The notes below the pieces were generated by a model. That model made no database searches and was not told the DNA's origin. It saw only the letters and a list, made by a program, of their open reading frames with translations. This document shows, piece after piece, positions 32,067-45,400 of a DNA stretch of 64,000 nucleotides. A program made the position numbers and the translations under genes. Origin of the DNA: Serripes groenlandicus (Eukaryota; Mollusca; Bivalvia; Cardiida; Cardiidae); the NCBI GenBank assembly GCA_031761405.1, contig JASEVX010000008.1:76277951-76341950 (forward strand). Reading direction: 5' to 3'. Within the stretch, counting starts at the first letter, position 1; each line of letters opens with the position of its first letter.

Positions 32067-33647
32067 TAGCTCACCTGAGCTTTGCTCAAGGTGAGTTATT
32101 GTGATCGCCTTATGTCCGGCGTCCGTCGTGCGTCAACTTCTTCTCCTCAGTAATCAGTGGGTCAATTTGGATGAAACTTCACAGAAAGCATCCTCTCATT
32201 GACCTCACCAGAATTCCTTCAAATTGTTGGGATCCATGCAAAATTCTGGTTTCCATGGCAACGAAACCGAAAAAACTTCAAAATTCTTCTCCTCCCAAAT
32301 TGGTTGGCAGATTTTCAAATAATTTTGTAGAAATGTTCCTTGGATGACCCTCTATCAGATTCCTTCAAGCCGTGTTGATTAGTCGAAAAACATGGCCGCC
32401 AGGGGGGGCGGGGCTATTTTGCCTTATATGGCTATAGTGAAAACTTAAAAAATCTTCTCCTCCGAAAGTGTAAGGCCGATTTTCAAATAATTTTGTAGAA
32501 ATGTTCCTTCGGTGACCCTCTATCAGATTCCTTCAAGCCATGTTGATTGGTCGAAAAACATGGCCGCCAGGGGGGGCGGGGCTATTTTGCCTTATATGGC
32601 TATAGTGCAAACTTAAAAAATCTTCTCCTCCAAAAGTGTCAGGCCGATTTTCAAATAATTTTGTAGAAATGTTCCTTGGGTAATCCTCCATCAGATTCCT
32701 TCAAGCCATGTTGATTGGTCAAAAAACATGGCCGCCAGGGGTCGGGGCTATTTTGCCTTATATGGCCAAAGTGAAAACTTAAAAAATCTTCAACATCTTC
32801 TCCTCAGTAATCAGTGGGTCAATTGGGATGAAACTTCACATAAAGCATCCTCTTAATGACCTCACCAGAATTCCTTCAAATTTTAGGGATCCATGCAGAA
32901 TTCTGGTTTCCATGGCAACGAAACGAAATAAACTTCAAAATTCTTCTTCTCCCAAACTGGTTGGCAGATTTTCAAATAATTTTGTAGAAATGTTCCTTGG
33001 ATGACCCTCTACCAGATTCCTTCAAGCCATGTTGATTGGTCAAAAATCACGGCCGCCAGGGGGGCGTGGCTATTTTGCCTTATATGGCTATAGTGAAAAC
33101 TTAAAAAAATCTTCTCCTTCGAAAGTGTCAGGCTGATTTTCAAATGATTTTGTAGAAATGTTCCTTGGGTGACCCTCTATCAGATTCCTTCAAGCCTTGT
33201 TGATTGGTCGAAAAACATGGCCGCCAGGGGGGGGGGGGGGGCGGGGCTATTTTGCCTTATATGGCTATAGTGCAAACTTAACAAATCTTCTTCTCCAAAA
33301 GTGTCGGCCCGATTTTCAAATAATTTTGTAGAAATGTTCCTTGGATGACCCACTTTCAGATTCCTTCAAGCCATGTTGATTGGTCAAAAAACATGGCCGC
33401 CAGTAGGCAGGGCTATTTTGCATTATATGGCTATAGTGAAAACTTAAAAAATCTTCTCCTCCAAAAGTATCTGGCCGATTTTCAAATAATTTTGTAGAAA
33501 TGTTCCTAGGGTGACCCTCTATCAGATTCCTTCAAGCCAAGTTGATTGGTCAGAAACTGGCTGCCAGGGGGCGAGGCTTATATAGCTAAAGTGAACAAAT
33601 AATAAAAAATCAGGTGAGCGATTCAAGGGCCATCATGGCCCTCTTGT
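32067..33647 (+). mobile_element. Helentron-like element (TAGCTCACC family), long copy
   Basis: Complete by its ends: TAGCTCACCTGAGCTTTGCT and CAGGTGAGCGATTCAAGGGC ... CTCTTGTT. The GTAGAAATGTTCCTTGG core is repeated seven or so times. At about 32798 the leader (TCTTCTCCTCAGTAATCAGT) restarts inside the element, so one copy holds two leader-plus-core blocks. A 13-G run lies at 33229-33241. Confidence 0.75.
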
Positions 33648-33668
33648 TATACTTTATTGTGGATTTAT

Positions 33669-35472
33669 TAGCTCACCTATGCACGAAGTGCAAGGTGAGC
33701 TATTGTGATCACATTTTGTCATGCGTCCGTGCGTCGTACGTCGTCAACATTTCAGCTTTTTAACACACTACAGGCTACAATTAGCATCTAATCTTCATGA
33801 AAGTTTATCAGAATATTCATCTCCATCAAATCTTGGACAAGTTCGAAACTGGGCCATATGAGGTCAAAAACAAGGTCACTAGGTCAAATTGAAGGGAAAT
33901 CTTGTTAACACTCTGGAGGCCACATTATCAACTTGAGCATGTTGAAACTTTATCAGAATGTTTGTCTTGATGATATGTAGGTCAAGTTCGAACATGGGTC
34001 ATGTCGGGTCAAAAAGTAGGTCACTAGGTCAAATTGAAGGAAAATCTTGTTAACACTCCAGAGGCCGCAATTTTTGTAAAAATGTTTGTCTTAAAAATAT
34101 CTAGGTCAAGTTCGAATATGGGTAATGCCGGTTCAAAAACTAGGTCACTAGGCCAAATTGAAGGGTAATCTTGTTAACACTGTAGAGGCCTCAACTTCAA
34201 CTTGAGCATGTTGAAATTTTGTCAGAATGTTTGTCTTAAAGATATCTAGGTCAAGTTTAAATATGGGTTATATTGGGTCAGAAACTAGGTCACTAGGCCA
34301 AATTGAGGGAAAATCTTGTTAACGCTTTGGATGCCACATTTTTTGCTAAAGCAGCTTGAAATTTGGTCAGAATGTTTGTCTAAATGATATCTAGGCCAAG
34401 TTCGAATATGGGTTATGCCGGGTTAAAAACTAGGTCACTAGGCCAAATTGAAGGGTAATCTTGTTATCACTCTTGATACTGCATTTTTAACTTGAGCATG
34501 ATGAAACATTATCAGAATGTTTGTCTTGATGATATGTAGGTCAAGTTCGAACATGGGTCATGTCGGGTCAAAAAGTAGGTCACTAGGTCAAATTGAAGGA
34601 AAATCTTGTTAACACTCCAGAGGCCGCAATTTTTGTAAAAATGTTTGTCTTAAAAATATCTAGGTCAAGTTCGAATATGGGTAATGCCGGTTCAAAAACT
34701 AGGTCACTAGGCCAAATTGAAGGGTAATCTTGTTAACACTGTAGAGGCCTCAACTTCAACTTGAGCATGTTGAAATTTTGTCAGAATGTTTGTCTTAAAG
34801 ATATCTAGGTCAAGTTTAAATATGGGTTATATTGGGTCAGAAACTAGGTCACTAGGCCAAATTGAGGGAAAATCTTGTTAACGCTTTGGATGCCACATTT
34901 TTTGCTAAAGCAGCTTGAAATTTGGTCAGAATGTTTGTCTAAATGATATCTAGGCCAAGTTCGAATATGGGTTATGCCGGGTTAAAAACTAGGTCACTAG
35001 GCCAAATTGAAGGGTAATCTTGTTATCACTCTTGATACTGCATTTTTAACTTGAGCATGATGAAACATTATCAGAATGTTTGTCTTGATGATATGTAAGT
35101 CAAGTTCGATCATGGGTCATGTTGGATCAAAAAATAGGTCACTAGGTCAAATTGAAGGAAAATCTTATTAACACTCTAGAAGCCGCATTTTTTGCTTCAG
35201 AAGTTTGAAATTTTGTCAGAATGTTTGTCTGAATAATATATCTAGGTCAAGTTCGAATATGGGTCATATTGGGTCAGAAACTAGGTCACTAGGCTAAATT
35301 GAAGGAACATCTTGTTAACTCTGTAGAAGACGCATTTTTTGCTACAGCAGCTTGAAATTTGGTCAGAATGTTTGTCTGAATTATATCTAGGTCAAGTTCG
35401 AATATGGGTCATATTGGGTCAGAAACAAGGTCAATAAAGGAAAATATTGTTCAAACTCCGGAGGCCACATTT
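33669..35472 (+). mobile_element. Helentron-like element with AGGTCACTAGG core
   Basis: Starts TAGCTCACCTATGCACGAAG and GCGTCCGTGCGTCGTACGTC. The core is tandem units of about 140-190 bp around AGGTCACTAGGTCAAATTGA and TCTTGTTAACACTC. A 559-bp stretch is present twice in tandem with almost no differences (GATGATATGTAGGTCAAGTT at 33969 and 34528; a third start at 35087). It is replaced by the next element at 35474 without its own 3' end. Confidence 0.7.
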
Positions 35473-35473
35473 T

Positions 35474-36420
35474 TAGCTCATCTGTGCACGAAGTGCTCAA
35501 GGTGAGTTATTGTGATCGCCCTATGTCCGGCGTCCGTCGTCCGTCAACATTTTCCCCTCTGTAACCGGTGGGTCAACTGGGATGAAACTTCACAGAAAGC
35601 ATCCTCTCAATGTCCTCACGAGAATTCCTTAAACATGTTGGGATCCATGCAGAATTCTGGTTGCCATGGCAACGAAACGAAAAAAACTAGTGAAAACTTA
35701 AAAAATCTTCTTCTCCGAAAGTGTCAGGCCGATTTTCAAATAATTTGGTAGAAATGTTCCTTAAGTGACCCACTTTCAGATTCCTTCAAGCCATGTTGAT
35801 TGGTCGAAAAACATGGCCGCCAGGGGGGGGCGGGGCTATTTTGCCTTATATGGCTAAAGTGAAAACTTAAAAAATCTTCTCCTCCGAAAGTGTGAGGCCG
35901 ATTTTCATATAAGTTTGTAGAAATGTTCCCTGGATGACCCTCTATCAGATTCCTTCAAGCCATGTTGATTGGTCGAAAAACATGACCACCAGGGGGGGCG
36001 GGGCTATTTTGCCTTATATGGCTATAGTGAAAACTTAAAAAATCTTCTCCTCCGAAAGTGTCAGGTCGATTTTCAAATAATTTTGTAGAAATGTTCCTTA
36101 AGTGACCCACTATCAGATTCCTTGAAGCCATGTTGATTGTTCGAAAAACATGGCTGCCAGGGGGGCGGGGCTATTTTAACCTTTTATGGCTATAGTGAAA
36201 TCTTAAAAAATCTTCTTCTCCAAAAGTGTCGGGCCGATTTTCGAATAATTTTGTAGAAATGTTCCTTAAGTCACCCACTATCAGATTCCTTCAAGCCATG
36301 TTGATTGGTCGAAAGTGGGCAGGGCTATTTTGCATTATATGGTTATAGTGAAAACTTAAAAAATCTTCTCCTCCTAAAGTGTCAGGCCAATTTTCAAATA
36401 ATTTTGTAGAAATATTCCTT
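35474..36420 (+). mobile_element. Helentron-like element cut by satellite
   Basis: Starts TAGCTCATCTGTGCACGAAG. Five or so GTAGAAATGTTCC units follow. In the middle of a unit (GTAGAAATATTCCTT) it changes to the 37-bp satellite at 36421, with no 3' end. Confidence 0.7.
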
Positions 36421-39400
36421 GTCATAGATAATGCTGGTGTATTGCCCAGTAAATGTTATCATAGATAATGCTGGTGTATTGCCCAGTAAATGTTATCATA
36501 GATAATGCTGGTGTATTGCCCAGTAAACGTTGTCATAGATAATGCTGGTGTATTGCTCAGTAAACCTTGTCATAGATAATGCTGGTGTATTGCCCAGTAA
36601 ATGTTATCATAGATAATGCTGGTGTATTGCCCAGTAAATGTTATCATAGATAATGCTGGTGTATTGCCCAGTAAATGTTATCATAGATAATGCTTGTGTA
36701 TTGCCCAGTAAACCTTGTCATAGATAATGCTTGTGTATTGCTCAGTAAACGTTGTCATAGATAATGCTGGTGTATTGCCCAGTAAACGTTGTCATAGATA
36801 ATGCTGGTGTATTGCCCAGTAAACCTTGTCATAGATAATGCTGGTGTATTGCCCAGTAAATGTTGTCATAGATAATGCTGGTGTATTGCCCAGTAAATAT
36901 TATCATAGATAATGCTGGTGTATTGCCCAGTAAATGTTATCATAGATAATGCTGGTGTATTGCCCAGTAAATGTTATCATAGATAATGCTGGTGTATTGC
37001 CCAGTAAATGTTGTCATAGATAATGCTGGTGTATTGCCCAGTAAACCTTGTCATAGATACTGCTTGTGTATTGCCCAGTAAACGATGTCATAGATAATGC
37101 TGGTGTATTGCCCAGTAAATGTTATCATAGATAATGCTGGTGTATTGCCCAGTAAACCTTGTCATATATACTGCTGGTGTATTGCCCAGTAAACGTTGTC
37201 ATAGATAATGCTGGTGTATTGCCCAGTAAATGTTGTCATAGATAATGCTGGTGTATTGCCCAGTAAACCTTGTCATAGATACTGCTGGTGTATTGCCCAG
37301 TAAACGTTGTCATAGATAATGCTGGTGTATTGCCTAGTAAACCTTGTCATAGATAATGCTGGTGTATTGCCCAGTAAACGTTGTCATTGATAATTCTGGT
37401 GTATTGCCCAGTAAACCTTGTCATAGATACTGCTGGTGATTGCCCAGTAAACGTTGTCATAGATAATGCTGGTGATTGCCCAGTAAATGTTGTCATAGCT
37501 AATGCTGGTGTATTGCCCAGTAAATGTTATCATAGATAATGCTTGTGTATTGCCCAGTAAATGTTATCATAGATAATGCTGGTGTATTGCCCAGTAAACC
37601 TTGTCATAGATAATGCTGGTGTATTGCCCAGTAAATGTTGTCATAGATAATGCTGGTGTATTACCCAGTAAACGTTATCATAGATGATGCTGGTGTATTG
37701 CCCAGTAAATGTTATCACAGATAATGCTGGTGTATTGCCCAGTAAATGCTGTCGTAGATAATGCTGGTGTATTGCCCAGTAAACGTTGTCATAGATAATG
37801 CTGGTGTATTGCCCAGTAAATGTTATCATAGATAATGCTGGTGTATTGCCCAGTAAACCTTGTCATAGATAATATTTGTGTATTGCCCAGTAAATGTTAT
37901 CATAGATAATGCTGGTGTATTGCCCAGTAAACGTTGTCATAGATAATGCTTGTGTATTGCCCAGTAAATGTTATCATAGATAATGCTGGTGTATTGCCCA
38001 GTAAACCTTGTCATAGATACTGCTGGTGTATTGCCCAGTAAATGTTGTCATAGATAATGCTGGTGTATTGCCCAGTAAACCTTGTCATAGATAATGCTTG
38101 TGTATTGCCCAGTAAATGTTATCATAGATAATGCTGGTGTATTGCCCAGTAAACCTTGTCATAGATAATGCTGGTGTATTGCCCAGTAAATGTTATCATA
38201 GATAATGCTGGTGTATTGCCCAGTAAACCTTATCATAGATAATGCTGGTGTATTGCCCAGTAAACCTTGTCATAGATAAAGCTTGTGTATTGCCCAGTAA
38301 ATGTTATCATAGATAATGCTGGTGTATTGCCCAGTAAACCTTATCATAGATAATGCTGGTGTATTGCCCAGTAAACCTTATCATAGATAATGCTGGTGTA
38401 TTCCCCAGTAAATGTTGTCATAGATAATGTTTGTGTATTGCCCAGTAAACCTTGTCATAGATAATGCTGGTATATTGCCCAGTAAATGTTATCATAGATA
38501 ATGCTGGTGTATTGCCCAATAAATGTTATCATAGATAATGCTGGTGTATTGCCCAGTAAATGTTGTCATAGATAATGCTGGTGTATTGCCCAGTAAATAT
38601 TGTCATAGATAATGCTGGTGTATTGCCCAGTAAACGTTGTTGTAGATAATGCTGGTGTATTGCCCAGTAAACCTTGTCATAGATAATACTGGTGTATTGC
38701 CCAGTAAACGTTGTCATAGATAATGTTGGTGTATTGCCCAGTAAATGTTATCATAGATAATGCTGGTGTATTGCATAGTAAACCTTGTCATAGATAATGC
38801 TGGTGTATTGCCCAGTAAATGTTATCATAGATAATGCTGGTGTATTGCCCTGTAAATGTTGTCATAGATAATGCTGGTGTATTGCCCAGTAACTGTTGTC
38901 ATAGATAATGCTGGTGTATTGCCCAGTAAATGTTATCATAGATAATGCTGGTGTATTGCCCAGTAAACGTTGTCATAGATAATGCTGGTGTATTGCCCAG
39001 TAAACCTTGTCATAGATAATGCTGGTGTATTGCCCAGTAAACCTTGTCATAGATACTGCTTGTGTATTGCCCAGTAAACGTTATCATAGATAATGCTGGT
39101 GTATTGCCCAGTAAATGTTATCATAGATAATGCTGGTGTATTGCCCAGTAAACCTTGTCATAGGAACTGCTTGTGTATTGCCCAGTAAACGTTGTCATAG
39201 ATAATGCTGGTGTATTGCCCAGTTAATGTTGTCATAGATAATGCTGGTGTATTGCCCAGTAAACCTTGTCATAGATACTGCTTGTGTATTGCCCAGTAAA
39301 CGATGTGATAGATAATGCTGGTGTATTGCCCAGTAAATGTTATCATAGATAATGCTGGTGTATTGCCCAGTAAACCTTGTCATAGATACTGCTGGTGTAT

Positions 39401-42400
39401 TGCCCACTAAACGTTGTCATAGATAATGCTGGTGTATTGCCCAGTAAATGTTGTCATAGATAATGCTGGTGTATTGCCCAGTAAACCTTGTCATAGATAC
39501 TGCTGGTGTATTGCCCACTAAACGTTGTCATAGATAATGCTGGTGTATTGCCCAGTTAACCTTGTCATAGATAATGCTGGTGTATTTCCCAGTAAACGTT
39601 GTCATAGATAATGCTGGTGTATTGCCCAGTAAATGATGTCATAGATAATGCTGGTTTATTGCCCAGTAAACCTTGTCATAGATACTGCTGGTGTATTGCC
39701 CAGTAAATGTTGTCATAGATAATGCTTGTGTATTGCCCAGTAAATGTTATCATAAATAATGCTGGTGTATTGCCCAGTAAATGATGTCATAGATAATGCT
39801 GGTTTATTGCCCAGTAAACCTTGTCATAGATACTGCTGGTGTATTGCCCAGTAAATGTTGTCATAGATAATGCTTGTGTATTGCCCAGTAAATGTTATCA
39901 TAAATAATGCTGGTGTATTGCCCAGTAAATGTTGTCATAGATAATGCTGGTGTATTGCCCAGTAAACCTTGTCATAGATAATGCTGGTGTATTGCCCAGT
40001 AAATGTTATCATAGATAATGCTGGTGTATTGCCCAGTAAACGTTGTCATAGATAATGCTGGTGTATTGCCCAGTAAATGTTATCATAGATAATGCTGGTG
40101 TGTTGCCCTGTAAACGTTGTCATAGATAATGCTGGTGTATTGCCCAGTAAATGTTATCATATATAATGCTGGTGTATTGCCCAGTAAACGTTTTAATAGA
40201 TAATGCTTGTGTATTGCCTAGTAAATGTTATAGATAATGCTGGTGTATTGCCCAGTAAACGTTGTCATAGATAATGCTGGTGTATTGCCCAGTAAACCTT
40301 GTCATAGATAATGTTGGTGATTGCCCAGTAAACGTTGTCATAGATAATGCTGGTGTATTGCCTAGTAAACCTTGTCATAGATAATGCTGGTGTATTGCCC
40401 AGTAAATGTTATCATAGATAATGCTGGTGTATTGCCCAGTAAATGTTGTCATAGATAATGCTTGTGTATTGCCCAGTAAATGTTATCATATATAATGTTG
40501 GTGTATTGCCCAGTAAATGTTATCATAGATAATGCTGGTGTATTGCCCAGTAAACCTTGTCATAGATATTGCTTATGTATTGCCCAGTAAACCTTGTCAT
40601 AGATAATGCTTGTGTATTGCCTAGTAAATGTTATCATAGATAATGCTGGTGTATTGCTCAGTAAACGCTGTCATAGATAATGCTGGTGTATTGCCCAGTA
40701 AATGTTATAGATAATGCTGGTGTATTGCCCAGTACATGTTGTCATAGATAATGCTGGTGTATTGCCCAGTAAACCTTGTCATAGATAATACTGGTGTATT
40801 GCCCAGTAAATGTTGTCATAGATAATGCTGGTGTATTGCCCAGTAAACCTTGTCATAGATACTGCTGGTGTATTGCCAGTAAACCTTATCATAGATACTG
40901 CTGGTGTATTGCCCAGTAAATGTTATCATAGATAATGTTGGTGTATTGCCCAGTAAATGTTGTCATAGATAATGCTGGTGTATTGCCCAGTAAACCTTGT
41001 CATAGATAATGCTGGTGTATTGCCCAGTAAATGTTATCATAGATAATGCTGGTGTATTGCCCAGTAAATGTTGTCATAGATAATGCTGGTGTATTGCCCA
41101 GTAAACCTTGTCATAGATAATGCTGGTGTATTGGCCAGTAAATGTTATCATAGATAATGCTGGTGTATTGCTCAGTAAATGTTGTCATAGATAATGCTGG
41201 TGTATTGCCAAGTAAACCTTGTCATTTATAATGCTGATGTATTGCCCAGTAAATGTTATCATAGATAATGCTGGTGTATTGCCCAATAAATGTTGTCATA
41301 GATAATGCTGGTGTATTGCCCAGTAAACCTTGTCATAGATAATGCTGGTGTATTTCCCAGTAAATGTTATCATAGATAATGCTGGTGTATTGCCCAGTAA
41401 ACCCAGTAAACCTTGTCATAGATAATGCTGGTGTATTGCCCAGTAAACGTTGTCATATATACTGCTGGTGTATTGCCCAGTAAACCTTGTCATAGATAAT
41501 GATTGTGTATTGCCCAGTAAATGTTGTCATAGATAATGCTGGTGTATTGCCCAGTAAATGTTATCATAGATAATGCTGGTGTATTACCCAGTAAATGTTA
41601 TCATAGATAATGCTGGTGTATTGCCCAGTAAACGTTGTCATAGATAATGCTGGTGTATTGCCCAGTAAACCTTGTCATAGATAATGCTGGTGTATTGCCC
41701 AGTAAACCTTGTCATAGATAATGCTGGTGTATTGCCCAGTAAACCTTGTCATAGATAATGCTGGTGTATTGCCCAATAAATGTTATCATAGATAATGCTG
41801 GTGTATTGCCCAGTAAATGTTATGTTATCATAGATAATGCTGGTGTATTGCCCAGTAAATGTTATCATAGATACTGCTGGTGTATTGCCCAGTAAATGTT
41901 GTCATAGATAATGCTTCTGTATTGCCCAGTAAATGTTGTCACAGATAATGCTGGTGTATTGCCCAGTAAACCTTGTCATAGATAATGCTTGTGTATTGCC
42001 AAGTAAACGCTGTCATAGATAATGCTGGTGTATTGCCCAGTAAACGTTGTCATATATAATGCTGGTGTATTGCTCAGTAAACGTTGTCATAGATAATGTT
42101 GGTGTATTGCCCAGTAAACCTTGTCATAGATAATGCTTGTGTATTGCCCAGTAAATGTTGTCATAGATAATGCTAGTGTATTGCCCAGTAAACGTTGTCA
42201 TAGATAATGCTGGTGTATTGCCCAGTAAACCTTGTCATAGATAATGCTGGTGTATTGCCCAGTAAATGTTGTCATAGATAATGCTGGTGTATTGCCCAGT
42301 AAATATGATCATAGATAATGCTGGTGTATTGCCCAGTAAATGTTATCATAGATAATGCTGGTGTATTGCCCAGTAAATGTTATCATAGATAATGCTGGTG

Positions 42401-45400
42401 TATTGCCCAGTAAATGTTGTCATAGATAATGCTGGTGTATTGCCCAGTAAACCTTGTCATAGATACTGCTTGTGTATTGCCCAGTAAACGATGTCATAGA
42501 TAATGCTGGTGTATTGCCCAGTAAATGTTATCATAGATAATGCTGGTGTATTGCCCAGTAAACCTTGTCATATATACTGCTGGTGTATTGCCCAGTAAAC
42601 GTTGTCATAGATAATGCTGGTGTATTGCCCAGTAAATGTTGTCATAGATAATGCTGGTGTATTGCCCAGTAAACCTTGTCATAGATACTGCTGGTGTATT
42701 GCCCAGTAAACGTTGTCATAGATAATGCTGGTGTATTGCCTAGTAAACCTTGTCATAGATAATGCTGGTGTATTGCCCAGTAAACGTTGTCATTGATAAT
42801 GCTGGTGTATTGCCCAGTAAATGTTGTCATAGATAATGCTGGTGTATTGCTCAGTAAACCTTGTCATAGATACTGCTGGTGTATTGCCCAGTAAATGTTG
42901 TCATAGATAATGCTGGTGTATTGCCCAGTAAATGTTGTCATAGATAATGCTGGTGTATTGCCCAGTAAACCTTGTCATAGATAATGCTGGTGATTGCCCA
43001 GTAAACCTTGTCATAGATAATGCTGGTGATTGCCCAGTAAATGTTGTCATAGATAATGCTGGTGTATTGCCCAGTAAATGTTATCATAGATAATGCTGGT
43101 GTATTGCCCAGTAAACCTTGTCATAGATAATGCTGGTGTATTGCCCAGTAAATGTTGTCATATATAATGCTGGTGTTTTGCCCAGTAAACGTTATCATAG
43201 ATAATGCTGGTGTATTGCCAAGTTAATGTTGTCATAGATAATGCTGGTGTATTGCCCAGTAAACCTTGTCATAGATACTGCTGGTGTATTGCCCACTAAA
43301 CGTTGTCATAGATAATGCTGGTGTATTGCCCAGTAAACGTTGTCATAGATATTGCTTGTGTATTGCCCAGTAAATGTTATCATAGATAATGCTGGTGTAT
43401 TGCCCAGTAAACGTTGTCATAGATAATGCTTGTGTATTGCCCAGTAAATGTTATCATAGATAATGCTGGTGTATTGCCCAGTAAACCTTGTCATAGATAA
43501 TGCTGGTGTATTGCCCAGTAAATGTTGTCATAGATAATGCTGGTGTATTGCCCAGTAAACCTTGTCATAGATAATGCTGGTGTATTGCCTAGTAAGCCTT
43601 GTCATAGATAATGCTGGTGTATTGCCCAGTAAATGTTATCATAGATAATGCTGGTGTATTGCCCAGTAAATGTTGTCATAGATAATGCTTGTGTATTGCC
43701 CAGTAAATGTTATCATATATAATGTTGGTGTATTGCCCAGTAAATGTTATCATAGATAATGCTGGTGTATTGCCCAGTAAACCTTGTCATAGATAATGCT
43801 TATGTATTGCCCAGTAAACCTTGTCATAGATAATGCTTGTGTATTGCCTAGTAAATGTTATCATAGATAATGCTGGTGTATTGCTCAGTAAACGCTGTCA
43901 TAGATAATGCTGGTGTATTGCCCAGTAAATGTTATCATAGATAATGCTGGTGTATTGCCCAGTACATGTTGTCATAGATAATGCTGGTGTATTGCCCAGT
44001 AAACCTTGTCATAGATAATGCTGGTGTATTGCCCAGTAAATGTTGTCATAGATAATGCTGGTGTATTGCCCAGTAAATGTTATCATAGATAATGCTGGTG
44101 TATTGCCCAGTAAACCTTGTCATAGATACTGCTGGTGTATTGCCCAGTAAATGTTGTCATAGATAATGCTGGTGTATTGCCCAGTAAACCTTGTCATAGA
44201 TACTGCTTGTGTATTGCCCAGTAAACGATGTCATAGATAATGCTGGTGTATTGCCCAGTAAATGTTATCATAGATAATGCTGGTGTATTGCCCACTAAAC
44301 GTTGTCATAGATAATGCTGGTGTATTGCCCAGTAAATGTTGTCATAGATAATGCTGGTCTATTGCCCAGTAAACCTTGTCATAGATACTGCTGGTGTATT
44401 GCCCAGTAATTGTTGTCATAGATACTGCTGGTGTATTGCCCAGTTAACCTTGTCATAGATAATGCTGGTGTATTGCCCAGTAAACGTTGTCATAGATAAT
44501 GCTGGTGTATTGCCCAGTAAATGATGTCATAGATAATGCTGGTTTATTGCCCAGTAAACCTTGTCGTAGATACTGCTGGTGTATTGCCCAGTAAATGTTG
44601 TCATAGATAATGCTTGTGTATTGCCCAGTAAATGTTATCATAAATATTGCTGGTGTATTGCCCAGTAAATGTTGTCATAGATAATGCTGGTGTATTGCCC
44701 AGTAAACCTTGTCATAGATAATGCTGGTGTATTGCCCAGTAAATGTTATCATAGATAATGCTGGTGTATTGCCCAGTAAACGTTGTCATAGATAATGCTG
44801 GTGTATTGCCCAGTAAATGTTATCATAGATAATGCTGGTGTGTTGCACTGTAAACGTTGTCATAGATAATGCTGGTGTATTGCCCAGTAAATGTTATCAT
44901 ATATAATGCTGGTGTATTGCCCAGTAAACGTTGTCATAGATAATGCTTGTGTATTGCCTAGTAAATGTTATAGATAATGCTGGTGTATTGCCCAGTAAAC
45001 GTTGTCATAGATAATGCTGGTGTATTGCCCAGTAAACCTTGTCATAGATAATGTTGGTGATTGCCCAGTAAACGTTGTCATAGATAATGCTGGTGTATTG
45101 CCTAGTAAACCTTGTCATAGATACTGCTGGTGTATTGCCCAGTAAATGTTATCATAGATAATGCTGGTGTATTGCCCAGTAAATGTTGTCATAGATAATG
45201 CTTGTGTATTGCCCAGTAAATGTTATCATATATAATGTTGGTGTATTGCCCAGTAAATGTTATCATAGATAATGCTGGTGTATTGCCCAGTAAACCTTGT
45301 CATAGATATTGCTTATGTATTGCCCAGTAAACCTTGTCATAGATAATGCTTGTGTATTGCCTAGTAAATGTTATCATAGATAATGCTGGTGTATTGCTCA

